Made by a program: the position numbers and the translations under genes
Notes under the pieces: generated by a model
Seen by the model: only the letters and a program-made list of their open reading frames with translations
Told to the model about the DNA's origin: nothing
Databases searched by the model: none
Source: Dechloromonas sp. Dech2017
GTDB lineage: Bacteria > Pseudomonadota > Gammaproteobacteria > Burkholderiales > Rhodocyclaceae
Length of the DNA stretch: 64,000 nucleotides
NCBI GenBank assembly: GCA_009469585.1
Contig: SSXW01000013.1
Span: forward strand, 34,164 to 98,163
Reading direction: 5' to 3'
Shown: piece after piece, positions 20,016-28,359 of the stretch
Position numbering within the stretch: the first letter of the stretch is position 1
Layout: every line of letters starts with the position of its first letter

Positions 20016-20086
20016 CAAGATGACGGATGAGGAGGCCAGGGCGGGACCGGCGGCGCTGCGGTTGACAGCAAAAAATGGCGAAAATT

Positions 20087-21442
20087 TCAGGCGCTGCGGT
20101 CGCGCCCGATTGCGTCGCCGGCCGGGTCCAGGGCCTGGAGCAGGGTGCCGAACTTGGCCTCGGTTTCGGCCAGTTCGTGGGCCGGGTCGGAGCCGGCGAC
20201 GATGCCTGCCCCGGCCTGCAAGCGGGCGTTGTGGCCGGAAAGCAGCGCCGAGCGCAGGGCGACCGAGAATTCGCCTTCGCCTTCGCCGTCGGCGCTCAGC
20301 ATGCCGATGCCGCCGCTGTACCAGGCCGTGCGCTGTTCGCCGCGGGCGGCCAGCCAGTCGGCGGCGGCGGCCGCCGGAAAGCCGCCGACGGCCGGCGTCG
20401 GGTGCAGTTGGCGAACCACTTCGAAAAGACTGATGCCGGGCCGGATCAGGCCATCGATCCGGCTGCGCCAATGGACGAGATGGCCGGCCGCGTGGTGCTC
20501 GGCGGCGCCGACCGTGGGCGGCGCCTGGCAGAGCGGGGCGAGGGCGGCGCAGATGGCGCGGGCGACCAGCGACTGCTCGTGGCGGTTCTTGTCCTCGGCC
20601 AGGGCCAGCGAACCCGGCCACGCCGTGCCGGCCAGGGCGTCGACGGCGACCGCCTGGCCGCGCAGGCGAACCAGGCGCTCCGGCGTGGCACCGAGGAAAG
20701 TCTGCTGGCCGTTGCCGTAGGCGTAGGTCAGGCCGCCCGCTTGCTGGGCGATCAGGCGGGCGAGGACCGGGCCGGGCGGGAAAGGTCGGTCGGCCGTCAG
20801 CGTCCGCTCGCGGCCGAGCACGATCTTGTCCACCTGGCCGCCGGCGATGGCGCGCAGCGCCGCGTTGACGCGGGCCATCCAGGCCTGCTCGGCGAGCTGC
20901 TCGGGCCGGGCCGGGCGCAGCGCCGGCAGTGTGGCGAGGGGCGCCGCGGCCGGCCAGCGCCGGGCGGCTGCCGCCCACTCGGCGGCGCATTGGGCGACCC
21001 GGCCGGCCGGGCAACTCAGCGTCACCGTGCACGTGCCGGCCACCGCTTCGAGCAGGATGGCCGGAATGGCGAGCAGGGCGTTGGGCAGCGGCGCATGGTT
21101 GGCGGGGTCGAAGGCGAAGCCGGCGAAGGCCAGGGCCGGGCCGTTACGCCGCCAGTCGCCGCAGAAGCCGGCGAAGGCGTTGTCGAGCGCGGCGAAGCGC
21201 CCCGGGCCGGCGCTGGCGACGTGCACGGCATGGCCGATGGCCAGCCTGAATTCGCCGTGCTGCGGGCGGGCGCGGTACCACCACGGCGTGCCGCTGGGCA
21301 GCAGGTGCAGCCAGTCGGTGTCCTGGCGACCCAGGTCGAGGCGCAGGCTGACCGGCGCCGCGGCCGGCGCCCCGGCCGCCAGCGCCTGCAGCCCGGCCAG
21401 GGTGGCCGGGCTGGCCAGGTGGCGACGCAGGGCGTCGATCAT
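20087..21442 (-). CDS. menF: Isochorismate synthase (MenF/EntC family)
   Basis: A 451-residue chorismate-using enzyme that converts chorismate to isochorismate for menaquinone or siderophore synthesis. The conserved C-terminal half has KIVLGRE, GNGQQTFLGATPERLV (about 247-262), LAGTAWPG, LHPTPAVGG (about 348-356) and the WYSGGIGM active-site block (about 377-384), all typical of isochorismate synthases. The N-terminal third is Ala/Pro-rich and poorly conserved. It overlaps the stop of the MenE-like gene by 4 bases (ATGA), so the two are coupled. Other men genes are not in the window, so menaquinone versus another isochorismate product stays open, although menE beside menF favours menaquinone. 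Confidence 0.88.
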   Translation of the reverse strand: MIDALRRHLASPATLAGLQALAAGAPAAAPVSLRLDLGRQDTDWLHLLPSGTPWWYRARPQHGEFRLAIGHAVHVASAGPGRFAALDNAFAGFCGDWRRNGPALAFAGFAFDPANHAPLPNALLAIPAILLEAVAGTCTVTLSCPAGRVAQCAAEWAAAARRWPAAAPLATLPALRPARPEQLAEQAWMARVNAALRAIAGGQVDKIVLGRERTLTADRPFPPGPVLARLIAQQAGGLTYAYGNGQQTFLGATPERLVRLRGQAVAVDALAGTAWPGSLALAEDKNRHEQSLVARAICAALAPLCQAPPTVGAAEHHAAGHLVHWRSRIDGLIRPGISLFEVVRQLHPTPAVGGFPAAAAADWLAARGEQRTAWYSGGIGMLSADGEGEGEFSVALRSALLSGHNARLQAGAGIVAGSDPAHELAETEAKFGTLLQALDPAGDAIGRDRSA

Positions 21443-23019
21443 CGGCGGGCTCCGGCGGTTCGTTCGGGGGGCTGCGGGGCGGGGCGGGCGGCGGGGCGGG
21501 CGGCGGGTTGGGCGGCGGGTCGGGCGGCAGCCTGCGGGGCAGGCAACGGGGCAGACGACGGGGCAGACGACGGGGCAGACGACGGGGCGGGCGACGGGGC
21601 AGACGACGGGGCGGGCGACGGGGCGGGCGACGGGGCGGGCGACGGGGCGGGCGATGGGCGGGCGGCGACGGACGGTTTCTGGCCGGCCGCCGGGTCATCC
21701 GTCGTGGCCTTCGCCGCCAGCTGGCGCAAGGCGGCGCGCTGCAGCTTGCCGGCGGCGGTGCGTGGCAGGCGGTCGACGGCGACGATGCGGCGCGGCACGG
21801 CGGCCGATGGCAGGTGGTGGCGGGCGTAGACGAGCAGGTCGGCGGGGGCGACCGGGCCGGCGACGAGGGCGACCACCAGGTCGCCCCACACCGGGTCGGG
21901 TTGGCCGGTGACGGCGATGTCGGCGACGCCGGGGCAGGCGGCCAGGCAGGATTCGACGGCTTGCGGGTGGATGTTGTGGCCGCCGCTGACCAGCATGTCG
22001 TCGGCCCGGCCGAGCACGCTGAGGCGGCCGGCGGCGTCGACCGCGCCGAGGTCGCCGGTGGTCAGCCAGCCGTCGTCGATGCCGCTGCCGTCGGCATAGC
22101 CGGGCATGACCTGCGGGCCGCGCAGGCTGATGCGGCCGCCGGCGGCCAGGCGCAGTTCATGGCCGGGCAGCAGGCGGCCGACCAGGCCCTCGTGCCACGG
22201 TCCGTCGGCTGGGCCGTGGCAGGCGATCAGGGCGGCCGTCTCGCTCATCCCGTAGCTGACATGGAGCGGCCAGCCGGCGGCCATGGCTTGCTGGTAGAGC
22301 GTGGTCGACAGCGCGGCGCCGCCGATCAGGGCGACGCGCAGGGTGGGGGGCGGGGCGACACCGGCGGCGAGCAGGCGGGCCAGCATGGCCGGGACCAGCG
22401 AGATGTGGGTGACCGGATGGATGGCCAGGTCGGCGCCGAGGCGGGCGGTGTCGAAGCCGTCGTGGAGCAGCATGCCGGCCGCCGCCCGGGCGCAGCGCCA
22501 GAGGATGCTCAGGCCGCCGATGTGGGCGAGGGGCAGGCAGTTCAGCCACAGGTCGCCGCGGCCCAGGCCCAGCCGGTGGTTGGCAGCGGCTGCTGCGGCG
22601 TCGAGCTGGGCGTTGCCGAGCTGCACCCGGCGCGGCTCGCCCTCGCTGCCGCTGGTAGCGATGATCAGGGCCGGATCGGCGGTGGCCGGTGCGCTGCCGG
22701 AGGCTGGAGGCACTGCCGTGCCGGGTGCTGCGTACGGGGCATGGCCATCGTCCGCGGCGTTTTCCCGCTTGCTGCGGTCGACAGGAAAAAACGGCCAATT
22801 TCGCAAACTGCTGGCGTAGGCCAGGCGGGCCAGGGTCAGGCTGTCGCCGGCGCCGGTGACGATGCCGTCGACCGCCGCCAGGCGGCTGGCCAGTTGCTGG
22901 CTGTCGGCCAACAATGCGGCGAAGGTCCACGCCTGGCCGGCATGGGCAAGGGCCAGCCCGTCCGGATGTTGGCGGGCGGCGGCGCGGAGGTGGTCGGCCA
23001 GCGAGGCGGCGTTGATCAT
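21439..23019 (-). CDS. menE: O-succinylbenzoate-CoA ligase-like AMP-forming enzyme with Pro/Ala/Ser tail
   Basis: A 526-residue acyl-AMP ligase. It has the P-loop-like IIATSGSEGEPRRV (about 119-132), A5-type SYGMSETAAL (about 255-264), A7 WLTTGDLG (about 318-325), and a C-terminal domain with the catalytic Lys in RTAAGKLQRAAL (about 433). Beside an isochorismate synthase it is best read as MenE, which activates o-succinylbenzoate. The last ~75 residues, after the catalytic domain, are pure Pro/Ala/Ser repeats (SPAP/SSAP units) and then PAAQPAARPAARPA. They are encoded partly by a 12-bp tandem repeat, which is not normal for MenE. The start ATG 23019 has no strong ribosome-binding site. Confidence 0.78.
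   Translation of the reverse strand: MINAASLADHLRAAARQHPDGLALAHAGQAWTFAALLADSQQLASRLAAVDGIVTGAGDSLTLARLAYASSLRNWPFFPVDRSKRENAADDGHAPYAAPGTAVPPASGSAPATADPALIIATSGSEGEPRRVQLGNAQLDAAAAAANHRLGLGRGDLWLNCLPLAHIGGLSILWRCARAAAGMLLHDGFDTARLGADLAIHPVTHISLVPAMLARLLAAGVAPPPTLRVALIGGAALSTTLYQQAMAAGWPLHVSYGMSETAALIACHGPADGPWHEGLVGRLLPGHELRLAAGGRISLRGPQVMPGYADGSGIDDGWLTTGDLGAVDAAGRLSVLGRADDMLVSGGHNIHPQAVESCLAACPGVADIAVTGQPDPVWGDLVVALVAGPVAPADLLVYARHHLPSAAVPRRIVAVDRLPRTAAGKLQRAALRQLAAKATTDDPAAGQKPSVAARPSPAPSPAPSPAPSPAPSSAPSPAPSSAPSSAPSSAPLPAPQAAARPAAQPAARPAARPAPQPPERTAGARR
21546..21653 (-). repeat. 12-bp tandem repeat (9 units) inside the menE 3' end
   Basis: Nine consecutive 12-base units, each acggggcgggcg or acggggcagacg on the plus strand, with no spacers. 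Twelve bases are four codons, so unit gain or loss keeps the frame and only changes the length of the Ser-Ala/Pro-Ala-Pro tail. The units differ only at positions 8 and 10. Confidence 0.95.
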
Positions 23020-23069
23020 AAGCCAACGATTATACGCAGGCCCTCGCCACCCTCCGGGCGAGACAGATC

Positions 23070-23091
23070 AAAAACTGCGGCTTTTGCCGCC
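23070..23091 (-). terminator. Rho-independent-type terminator
   Basis: On the minus strand a GCGGC/GCCGC stem with an AAAA loop is followed by AGTTTTTG. It lies 12 bases after the stop of the conserved hypothetical gene ending at 23103 and before menE. Confidence 0.6.
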
Positions 23092-23102
23092 TGGGCCGCC
23101 GG

Positions 23103-24071
23103 TCAGACCGGCAGTTGCGCCGCCATCAGCGGGGCGCGGCCGGTCGCCTTGTAGCCTTGGCAGCGCTCGACGTATTCGCGCGTGCTTTTCGGCATGGCAG
23201 TGCGGGCCCGGGCGATGTAGAAAATCAGGTCGCGGCCCTGGCGGATCAGTTGCAGGCCGTCCGACAGGTTGTAGGTGAAGGGCGCCACGTAGGTTTCCGG
23301 CGTGGCTTGCAGGGCGATGTCGCCGAGGCGTTCGCCGGCCGTCACCATGCGCGCCCAGACGTCGAAGATCTCGCCGTCGGTACGCAGCGTCTCGGTCTTG
23401 ATGCGGGCCGCCATCGCCAGGTCGAGCACCGGGTCCTCGATGTCGGCAAAGGCCGGGATGCCGCTGAAGTTATCGATCATCGTCCGCGAGATCAGGTCGA
23501 TGTCGCGCAGGACCTGGCCGATCTTGATGTAGCGGCTCTCGTAGAAATCCTCGAGAGGGATGGAGAAGGCGCGGAAGGGTTCGCCCCACAGCTCGTCGAT
23601 GCCTTCCTCGCCGCTGCGGTGCAGTACGCCGCGCCCGAGTTCGATGGCGTTGAGCAGGCAGCGGCCGCATTCGCGCATCAGCGGGTTGTCGCTGAGGATC
23701 TCGATGCCGCAGGCCTGCAGGTCGACCAGCTTGCGGAAGATGTCGGCTGCCCGGTTGAACAGGGCACCGGCCAGCATCGCCCCCTTGACGCGCTTGCGGG
23801 CCGGGTCGGTCTCCGCCTCGAAGCTGTTGCGCGCTTCGTTGAGACGGGTGCCGGGAATGTTCAGGCCGTGCTCGGTATGGTTGAACAGCCGGCGGGTGAG
23901 CGCCTCGATCAGCTGCTTCTTGGCGACCAGCGTATCGGCCGGCACCGGGTAGGTCTTGATCCAGTAGCCATCGTAGAAAACCCGTTCCTGCCCGTTGATC
24001 AGGCGGCGGGTACCCTCCGGCGGGTGGTCGGCTTGGTCGGGGACGTGAGCCAGTTGGTGCGGTGTGGTCAT
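23103..24071 (-). CDS. Conserved-looking hypothetical protein
   Basis: A 322-residue soluble protein that I do not recognise. No signal peptide or membrane segment is visible. It is rich in charged and helical segments (for example LVAKKQLIEALTRRLFNHTE and KRVKGAMLAGALFNRAADIF) and has a Cys cluster (LMRECGRCLLNAIELG near 162-177). A run of acidic and aromatic residues follows (FSIPLEDFYESRYIKIGQVL). Codon use is like the neighbours, so it is an ordinary resident gene. ATG 24071 is chosen because GGAAG precedes it; the longer frame has no better start. It has its own terminator at 23070-23091 and lies 88 bases after the sensor-kinase gene. No function is proposed. Confidence 0.75.
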   Translation of the reverse strand: MTTPHQLAHVPDQADHPPEGTRRLINGQERVFYDGYWIKTYPVPADTLVAKKQLIEALTRRLFNHTEHGLNIPGTRLNEARNSFEAETDPARKRVKGAMLAGALFNRAADIFRKLVDLQACGIEILSDNPLMRECGRCLLNAIELGRGVLHRSGEEGIDELWGEPFRAFSIPLEDFYESRYIKIGQVLRDIDLISRTMIDNFSGIPAFADIEDPVLDLAMAARIKTETLRTDGEIFDVWARMVTAGERLGDIALQATPETYVAPFTYNLSDGLQLIRQGRDLIFYIARARTAMPKSTREYVERCQGYKATGRAPLMAAQLPV

Positions 24072-24159
24072 GATCTTCCAGCGAAATGCGCCGTTGAGGA
24101 TAGCCTGCTTTCGACAGTAGGACAATCGTTCGTTTGCCGGGGTGCCGAGGTGAAATCGA

Positions 24160-25497
24160 TCAGCGAGCGGGAAATTGTACTCCCACATCTAGGCCTTTAG
24201 TAATAGTTGACGCGTCGAGTTGCAAATCGGCGCCATGCAGCTCGGCAATGCGGGCGACGATGGCCAGGCCGAGCCCGCTGCCCGGCTGGATGCCTTGGTG
24301 CAGGCGATGGAAACGGCGCAGCACGGCCTGCCGCTCGGCCGGCGGAATGCCCGGGCCGCTGTCGCTGACCGACAGCCGGCAGCCGCCCTCGAGGCGGGCC
24401 AGCCCGACCCGGATCTGCCCGCCTTCCGGGGTGTAGCGCAGCGCGTTGTCGACCAGGTTGCGGATCAGCACACGCAGCCATTCAGCCTGGCCGGTGACCG
24501 TGCAGCCGGGGTCGGCGCTGAGGTCGAAGTCGATCTGGCGGGCCAGGATCTGCGGCCCGAGGTCGGCGCAAACGCCTTCGGCCAGTGCCGCCAGGTCGAC
24601 GGCCTGCGGGTCGGGCAGGGCGGATTCTGGGTCGAGGCGGGCCAGTAGCAGCATCTGGTCGATCAGGTGCGAGGCGCGGCTCAGTCCGCTCTGCAACTGG
24701 TGCAGCGAACGGTCGCGTTCGGCGTCGTCGCGGGCGCGGCGCGCTACCTGCAACTGGGCCTGCAGGGCAGCCAGCGGCGTGCGCAGCTCGTGGGCGGCAT
24801 CGGCCGTGAACCGGCGTTCGCCTTCGAGCGCCTGGTCGACGCGGCGGAACAAGTCATTGAGCGCGTCGAGCAGGCCGCGGATTTCGCTCGGTGCGCTGGC
24901 CGGGTGCACCGCCTGCAGTTGCTGCGGACGGCGGCTGGCGATCTGCCGGGCGATGCCTTCCAGCGGCGCGAAGCCGTGGCGGGTGGCCAGCCAGACCCAG
25001 AGGCCGATCAAGGGCAGGCCGACGAGGGCCGGCAGGAGCAGGCGGCCAGTGATGTGCCGGCTCAGGCTGTCGCGGATCTGGTGGTTCTCGGCCACCTGGA
25101 CCTGCAGGCTGTGCCCGTCGTTCCACTGGCTGAAATAGCGCCAGTGGCCTTCGCTACCTTGCGTTTCGGAAAAGCCGTCGGCTGCGGTCAACGGCAATTC
25201 CGGGGCATTTTTCGAACGCATCAGCAGCTTGCCGTCGGACCGCCAGATCTGGAAACGCAGGCGCTGCTGGTACTTGTGGGTGAGAGCGCCGAGTTCCTCG
25301 ATGTCCTGGCCGTCGTGGTGGCGGGTGAGCAGCAGCAGGGTCTGGGCGGCCTGGGCGAGCTGGGCGTCGAACAGCTGGTCGACCTCGTGGTGGGCGTCGA
25401 TGTAGCTGAGCACGACGGTGGCCAGCCAGGCGGCGGCGACACCGCCGAGCAGCAGGCCGAGCAGGCGGCGGCGCAGGGAAAACCAAGCGGTGCTCAT
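24160..25497 (-). CDS. Two-component sensor histidine kinase (QseC/PmrB-like)
   Basis: A 445-residue inner-membrane kinase. TM1 is at about 12-32, a periplasmic sensor runs from 33 to 160, and TM2 is at about 162-185. A HAMP-like linker follows, then HisKA with AAHELRTPLAALQAQL (His at about 247), and HATPase with NLVDNALRYTPEGG, DSGPGIP and GSGLGLAIV. The short 2-TM sensor matches the QseC/PmrB/CopS class. Its ATG overlaps the response-regulator stop by 4 bases. The pair follows the RND efflux operon on the same strand, so a metal signal is a reasonable inference. Confidence 0.92.
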   Translation of the reverse strand: MSTAWFSLRRRLLGLLLGGVAAAWLATVVLSYIDAHHEVDQLFDAQLAQAAQTLLLLTRHHDGQDIEELGALTHKYQQRLRFQIWRSDGKLLMRSKNAPELPLTAADGFSETQGSEGHWRYFSQWNDGHSLQVQVAENHQIRDSLSRHITGRLLLPALVGLPLIGLWVWLATRHGFAPLEGIARQIASRRPQQLQAVHPASAPSEIRGLLDALNDLFRRVDQALEGERRFTADAAHELRTPLAALQAQLQVARRARDDAERDRSLHQLQSGLSRASHLIDQMLLLARLDPESALPDPQAVDLAALAEGVCADLGPQILARQIDFDLSADPGCTVTGQAEWLRVLIRNLVDNALRYTPEGGQIRVGLARLEGGCRLSVSDSGPGIPPAERQAVLRRFHRLHQGIQPGSGLGLAIVARIAELHGADLQLDASTITKGLDVGVQFPAR

Positions 25498-26150
25498 TTC
25501 GGGATGGTGTAGCCGACGCCGCGCAGGTTGCGGATCAGCTCGCTGCCCAGCTTCTTGCGCAGGTGATGGATGTGCACATCGAGCACATTGCTGTCCGGCT
25601 CGCCCTGCCAGCCGTACAGCGATTGTTCGAGCTGGCTGCGGGTCAGCACCCGGCCGGCGTTTTCGAGCAGCAGCTGGAGCAGCGAGAACTCCCGGCTGGA
25701 CAGGTCGACCGGCTGGCCGGCCAGGGTGACGCGGTAGGTCGCCGGGTCCATCGTCAGCTGGCCGTGGCTGAGCAGCGGCGCGGCGCGGCCGGCGCGGCGC
25801 CGGCTCAGGGCGCGGATGCGGGCGCTCAACTCGTCGAGGTCGATCGGCTTGACCAGGTAGTCGTCGGCCCCGGCATCGAGGCCGGCCACCTTGTCGCCGA
25901 TGGCGTCGCGGGCGGTCAGGATGAGGATGGGCAGGTCATCGCCGCGCTGCCGGGCCTGCTTGAGCAACTGCATGCCGGAAAGCCGGGGCAGGCCCAGGTC
26001 GAGGACGACCAGATCGAAGCTTTCGCCTTGCAGCGCCTGGTCGGCGGCTTGCCCGTCGGCCAGCCAGTCCACGGTGAACCCCGCCTGGCGCAGGCCGACG
26101 GTCAGGCCGTCGCCCAGTTCCGGGTCGTCTTCGACAAGCAGGATGCGCAT
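25494..26150 (-). CDS. OmpR-family response regulator
   Basis: A 218-residue DNA-binding regulator partnered with the overlapping kinase. The receiver (1-115) has acidic pocket VEDD, phospho-acceptor Asp in LVVLDLGLPR (about 51), Thr in LTARD and Lys in LVKPID. The winged-helix domain (125-218) contains SSREFSLLQLLLENAGRVLT and SNVLDVHIHHLRKKLG, both typical of OmpR/PhoB DNA-binding domains. It resembles QseB/PmrA. It lies 13 bases after the secreted-protein gene, at the end of the efflux gene string. Confidence 0.93.
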   Translation of the reverse strand: MRILLVEDDPELGDGLTVGLRQAGFTVDWLADGQAADQALQGESFDLVVLDLGLPRLSGMQLLKQARQRGDDLPILILTARDAIGDKVAGLDAGADDYLVKPIDLDELSARIRALSRRRAGRAAPLLSHGQLTMDPATYRVTLAGQPVDLSSREFSLLQLLLENAGRVLTRSQLEQSLYGWQGEPDSNVLDVHIHHLRKKLGSELIRNLRGVGYTIPK

Positions 26151-26163
26151 CGGCCGTTTGCCG

Positions 26164-26724
26164 TTACTCGATGCTCAGGCTGGTGATCCAGCGGCTGTTG
26201 GGGGCGATCTCGGAACGCTCGCCCGGGCCGTAGGGCGGGATCTCGGGATTGTCGGGCGGGGCGCCGATCTGGGCGAGGTCCACGGCCTGCGGCCGGCCGA
26301 CGATGCCCCGGTCGGTGATTTCCATGCGGTAGTAGAGGCCGTTCCACAGGCGGGCGCCGAAATCGCGCGGCGCCTTGTGCAGGAAGAGCAGGGAATGTTC
26401 GAGCCAGCGCAGGTCGCTACGGGTGACGGTGGCCGGGTTGGCGTAGGGGTAGGGAACGTGGCAGGCGATTTCCTCGGCGCTTTCCAGGCACTTGAATTCC
26501 TTCATCGACAGGAAGAAATCCTTGAACCGGGCGTGGTCCATGTGCAGCGTGAAAGCGGTGCGCTCGCCGGCCGGCTTGAAGCTGACCGTGCCCAGGCGAA
26601 TGGCCTGGCCGTCGCGGGTATGCGCGATGAGGGTCTTGTCGCCGGCCAGTTCCCAGGCCGAGGCGGGGAGCGGCAGGAGGGCGGCGAGGGCGATGGCGGC
26701 CAGGGCGGAACGGGTCGAAGTCAT
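26164..26724 (-). CDS. Secreted hypothetical protein between efflux and two-component genes
   Basis: A 186-residue protein with a clear signal peptide (STRSALAAIALAALLPLPASA, cleavage after about residue 23) and a mature domain of about 160 residues. The mature part includes two Cys (KCLESAEEIACHVPYPY, about 75-91) likely to form a disulfide, and several aromatic residues near the C-terminus. I do not recognise the family. It is placed between the TolC-type gene and the response regulator with short gaps, so co-transcription is likely. A periplasmic accessory or sensor role for the efflux/two-component set is a guess from position only. Confidence 0.7.
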   Translation of the reverse strand: MTSTRSALAAIALAALLPLPASAWELAGDKTLIAHTRDGQAIRLGTVSFKPAGERTAFTLHMDHARFKDFFLSMKEFKCLESAEEIACHVPYPYANPATVTRSDLRWLEHSLLFLHKAPRDFGARLWNGLYYRMEITDRGIVGRPQAVDLAQIGAPPDNPEIPPYGPGERSEIAPNSRWITSLSIE

Positions 26725-26812
26725 GCGGGCACCTTGCGAAGGCTGGCGATCGGGCCATGGTACGCCGTCCGCCGCCGATCGCCTACGCCGGGGCCGGCCG
26801 CGCCACGGCGTT

Positions 26813-28060
26813 TCAGTCGAGATCCCACAGGCGATGGGTGTCGAGCAGCAGGCGGTAACGGCTTTCCTGGGCATCGAGCTGGAGCTGGCGGGCGGCTAGT
26901 CGCGCTTCGTTGGCCTGGCGGCGGGCGAAGAGCAGGTCGTTCAGCGTGCCTTCGCCGAGCTGGTAGGCGCGGGCCGCCATGTCGGCGGCGCGGCCCAGCC
27001 GTTCGGCCGCCTGGTCGGCCGCCTGCCAGGTGGCGAAGGCGGCCTGGGCCGACTGGTAGAGGGTGGCGGCTTCCAGTGAAATCTTGCGCAGGGCGGCGGC
27101 TTCCTGGCGGCTCGCTACATCGGCCTGGGCCAGCGCCGCGTCGGCAGCGGCGCGCCGGGCGCCGCCGGGCAGCGGGATGCTGACGAAGGCGCCGATGATG
27201 CGGTCCTCGCCGGCCCGCTCGCGGGAAATCTGCAGGCCGACGGTCGGGTCGGGCAGGCGTTCGCGGCCGGCCCGCCCGGCCTGGACCTGGGCGCGCTGGG
27301 CCTGGCCGCGGGCGAGCATCAGCTCGTGGCTGTGTTCGAGGATGGCGTCCACCCATTCCGTTGCGCTGCCGTTGACCGGCCGCGGCGGGTCGGTGTCGGC
27401 CGCCATGTCGAGCGGCAGGCCGGGGTAGCGGCGGCGCAGGGTTTCGCTGGCCGCCTGCCGGCGGACGCCGGCCATGGCGGCCTGCGAACGGGCCTGGGCC
27501 AGTGCCGCCTCGGCCTGGATGGTTTCGAGGCGGGCGGCGTCGCCCAGTTGCTGCCGCCGGTGCACGGCCCTGGCCTGGCGGTCGAGCAGGGCGAGGTGTT
27601 CGGACCACAGCGCGACGGCGGCGCTTTCCCTGCGCCAGGCGAACCAGTCGGCGAGCAGGCGACGCTTGGTTTCGTGCAGCGCGTCGCCGTGGGCGGCTTC
27701 GGCCAGGGCGACGCCGGCGGCGCCCAGCCGATCGTCCAGAGTCGCTTTGCCGGGCAGGCGCAGCGGCCTCTCGAGCGCCGCGTTCCACTCGTTGAATTGC
27801 TCCTCCGGGCCGGTCGCCGGGCGGCTGCGCCGCTGCTGGCCGCCAAGGCGGACGTTCCACTCGTGTTCGCCGGCCTGCAGGCGCTGGCGATGAGCCTCCT
27901 CGACGCTGACCTGGGCGGCGGCGGCCTGCACCTCGGGGTGCTCGCGCAGGACGCGGGCAACGACCTCGGCCGGCGGCAGGCCGGGGAAGGCGGCGGCCGG
28001 CGTCTCGGCTGCGGCCGGTCCGGCCAGGGCGGCGAGCAGGACGATCAGCCGGCGCTTCAT
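26813..28060 (-). CDS. TolC-family outer-membrane efflux protein (CzcC/CusC-like)
   Basis: A 415-residue outer-membrane channel component of a tripartite exporter. It has a signal peptide (MKRRLIVLLAALAGPAAAE) and two OEP repeats (about 35-215 and 235-410). The repeats are rich in Ala/Gln/Arg coiled coils and end with YQLGEGTLNDLLFARRQANEARL, a typical TolC-family segment. Its ATG overlaps the stop of the DUF3240 gene (ATGA). In czcCBA operons the C gene usually comes first; here it is last, after adaptor, pump and DUF3240. Confidence 0.88.
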   Translation of the reverse strand: MKRRLIVLLAALAGPAAAETPAAAFPGLPPAEVVARVLREHPEVQAAAAQVSVEEAHRQRLQAGEHEWNVRLGGQQRRSRPATGPEEQFNEWNAALERPLRLPGKATLDDRLGAAGVALAEAAHGDALHETKRRLLADWFAWRRESAAVALWSEHLALLDRQARAVHRRQQLGDAARLETIQAEAALAQARSQAAMAGVRRQAASETLRRRYPGLPLDMAADTDPPRPVNGSATEWVDAILEHSHELMLARGQAQRAQVQAGRAGRERLPDPTVGLQISRERAGEDRIIGAFVSIPLPGGARRAAADAALAQADVASRQEAAALRKISLEAATLYQSAQAAFATWQAADQAAERLGRAADMAARAYQLGEGTLNDLLFARRQANEARLAARQLQLDAQESRYRLLLDTHRLWDLD

Positions 28061-28359
28061 AGCCGCCCCATGGCGATGACCGGCACCAGCCAGAAAAAGA
28101 GGTTGGCCTGCGGCAGCTGCGCCTTGATCAGCGCCAGCACCTGGCGCATGCGGTCTTCCGGGCCGACCATGCGGATCTGGGTGCGCGGCGAATGGCCGCT
28201 GACCAGCTCGGCGGCGTCGACCAGCGGCATCACGGCGCCGTGGCCCTCGGCCAGCGAGGCGGTGAAGCCGGGCACCAGGTCGGGCCGCGACAGCAACAGG
28301 TCCTCGACCTCCTGGGCGATGGTCTGGGGCATGGTCAGGGAGAGCAGGACATCAGCCAT
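28057..28359 (-). CDS. DUF3240 family protein
   Basis: A 100-residue protein that overlaps both neighbours (8 bases with the RND pump gene, 4 with the outer-membrane gene). It contains VEDLLLSRPDLVPGFTASLA and GPEDRMRQVLALIKAQLPQAN, the pattern of DUF3240, a small protein encoded next to CzcA-type cation efflux pumps. A ferredoxin-like, PII-like fold is likely from the alternation of strands and helices. Its function is unknown; a regulatory or metal-sensing subunit of the pump is often suggested by context. Confidence 0.8.
   Translation of the reverse strand: MADVLLSLTMPQTIAQEVEDLLLSRPDLVPGFTASLAEGHGAVMPLVDAAELVSGHSPRTQIRMVGPEDRMRQVLALIKAQLPQANLFFWLVPVIAMGRL

Noticed and set aside
17907..20030. 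707-codon plus-strand open frame opposite ppk1
   Set aside because: Antisense shadow of ppk1 with no recognisable domain and biased composition.
21546..21653. CRISPR-like array
   Set aside because: The 12-base units are contiguous without spacers and lie in the menE reading frame.
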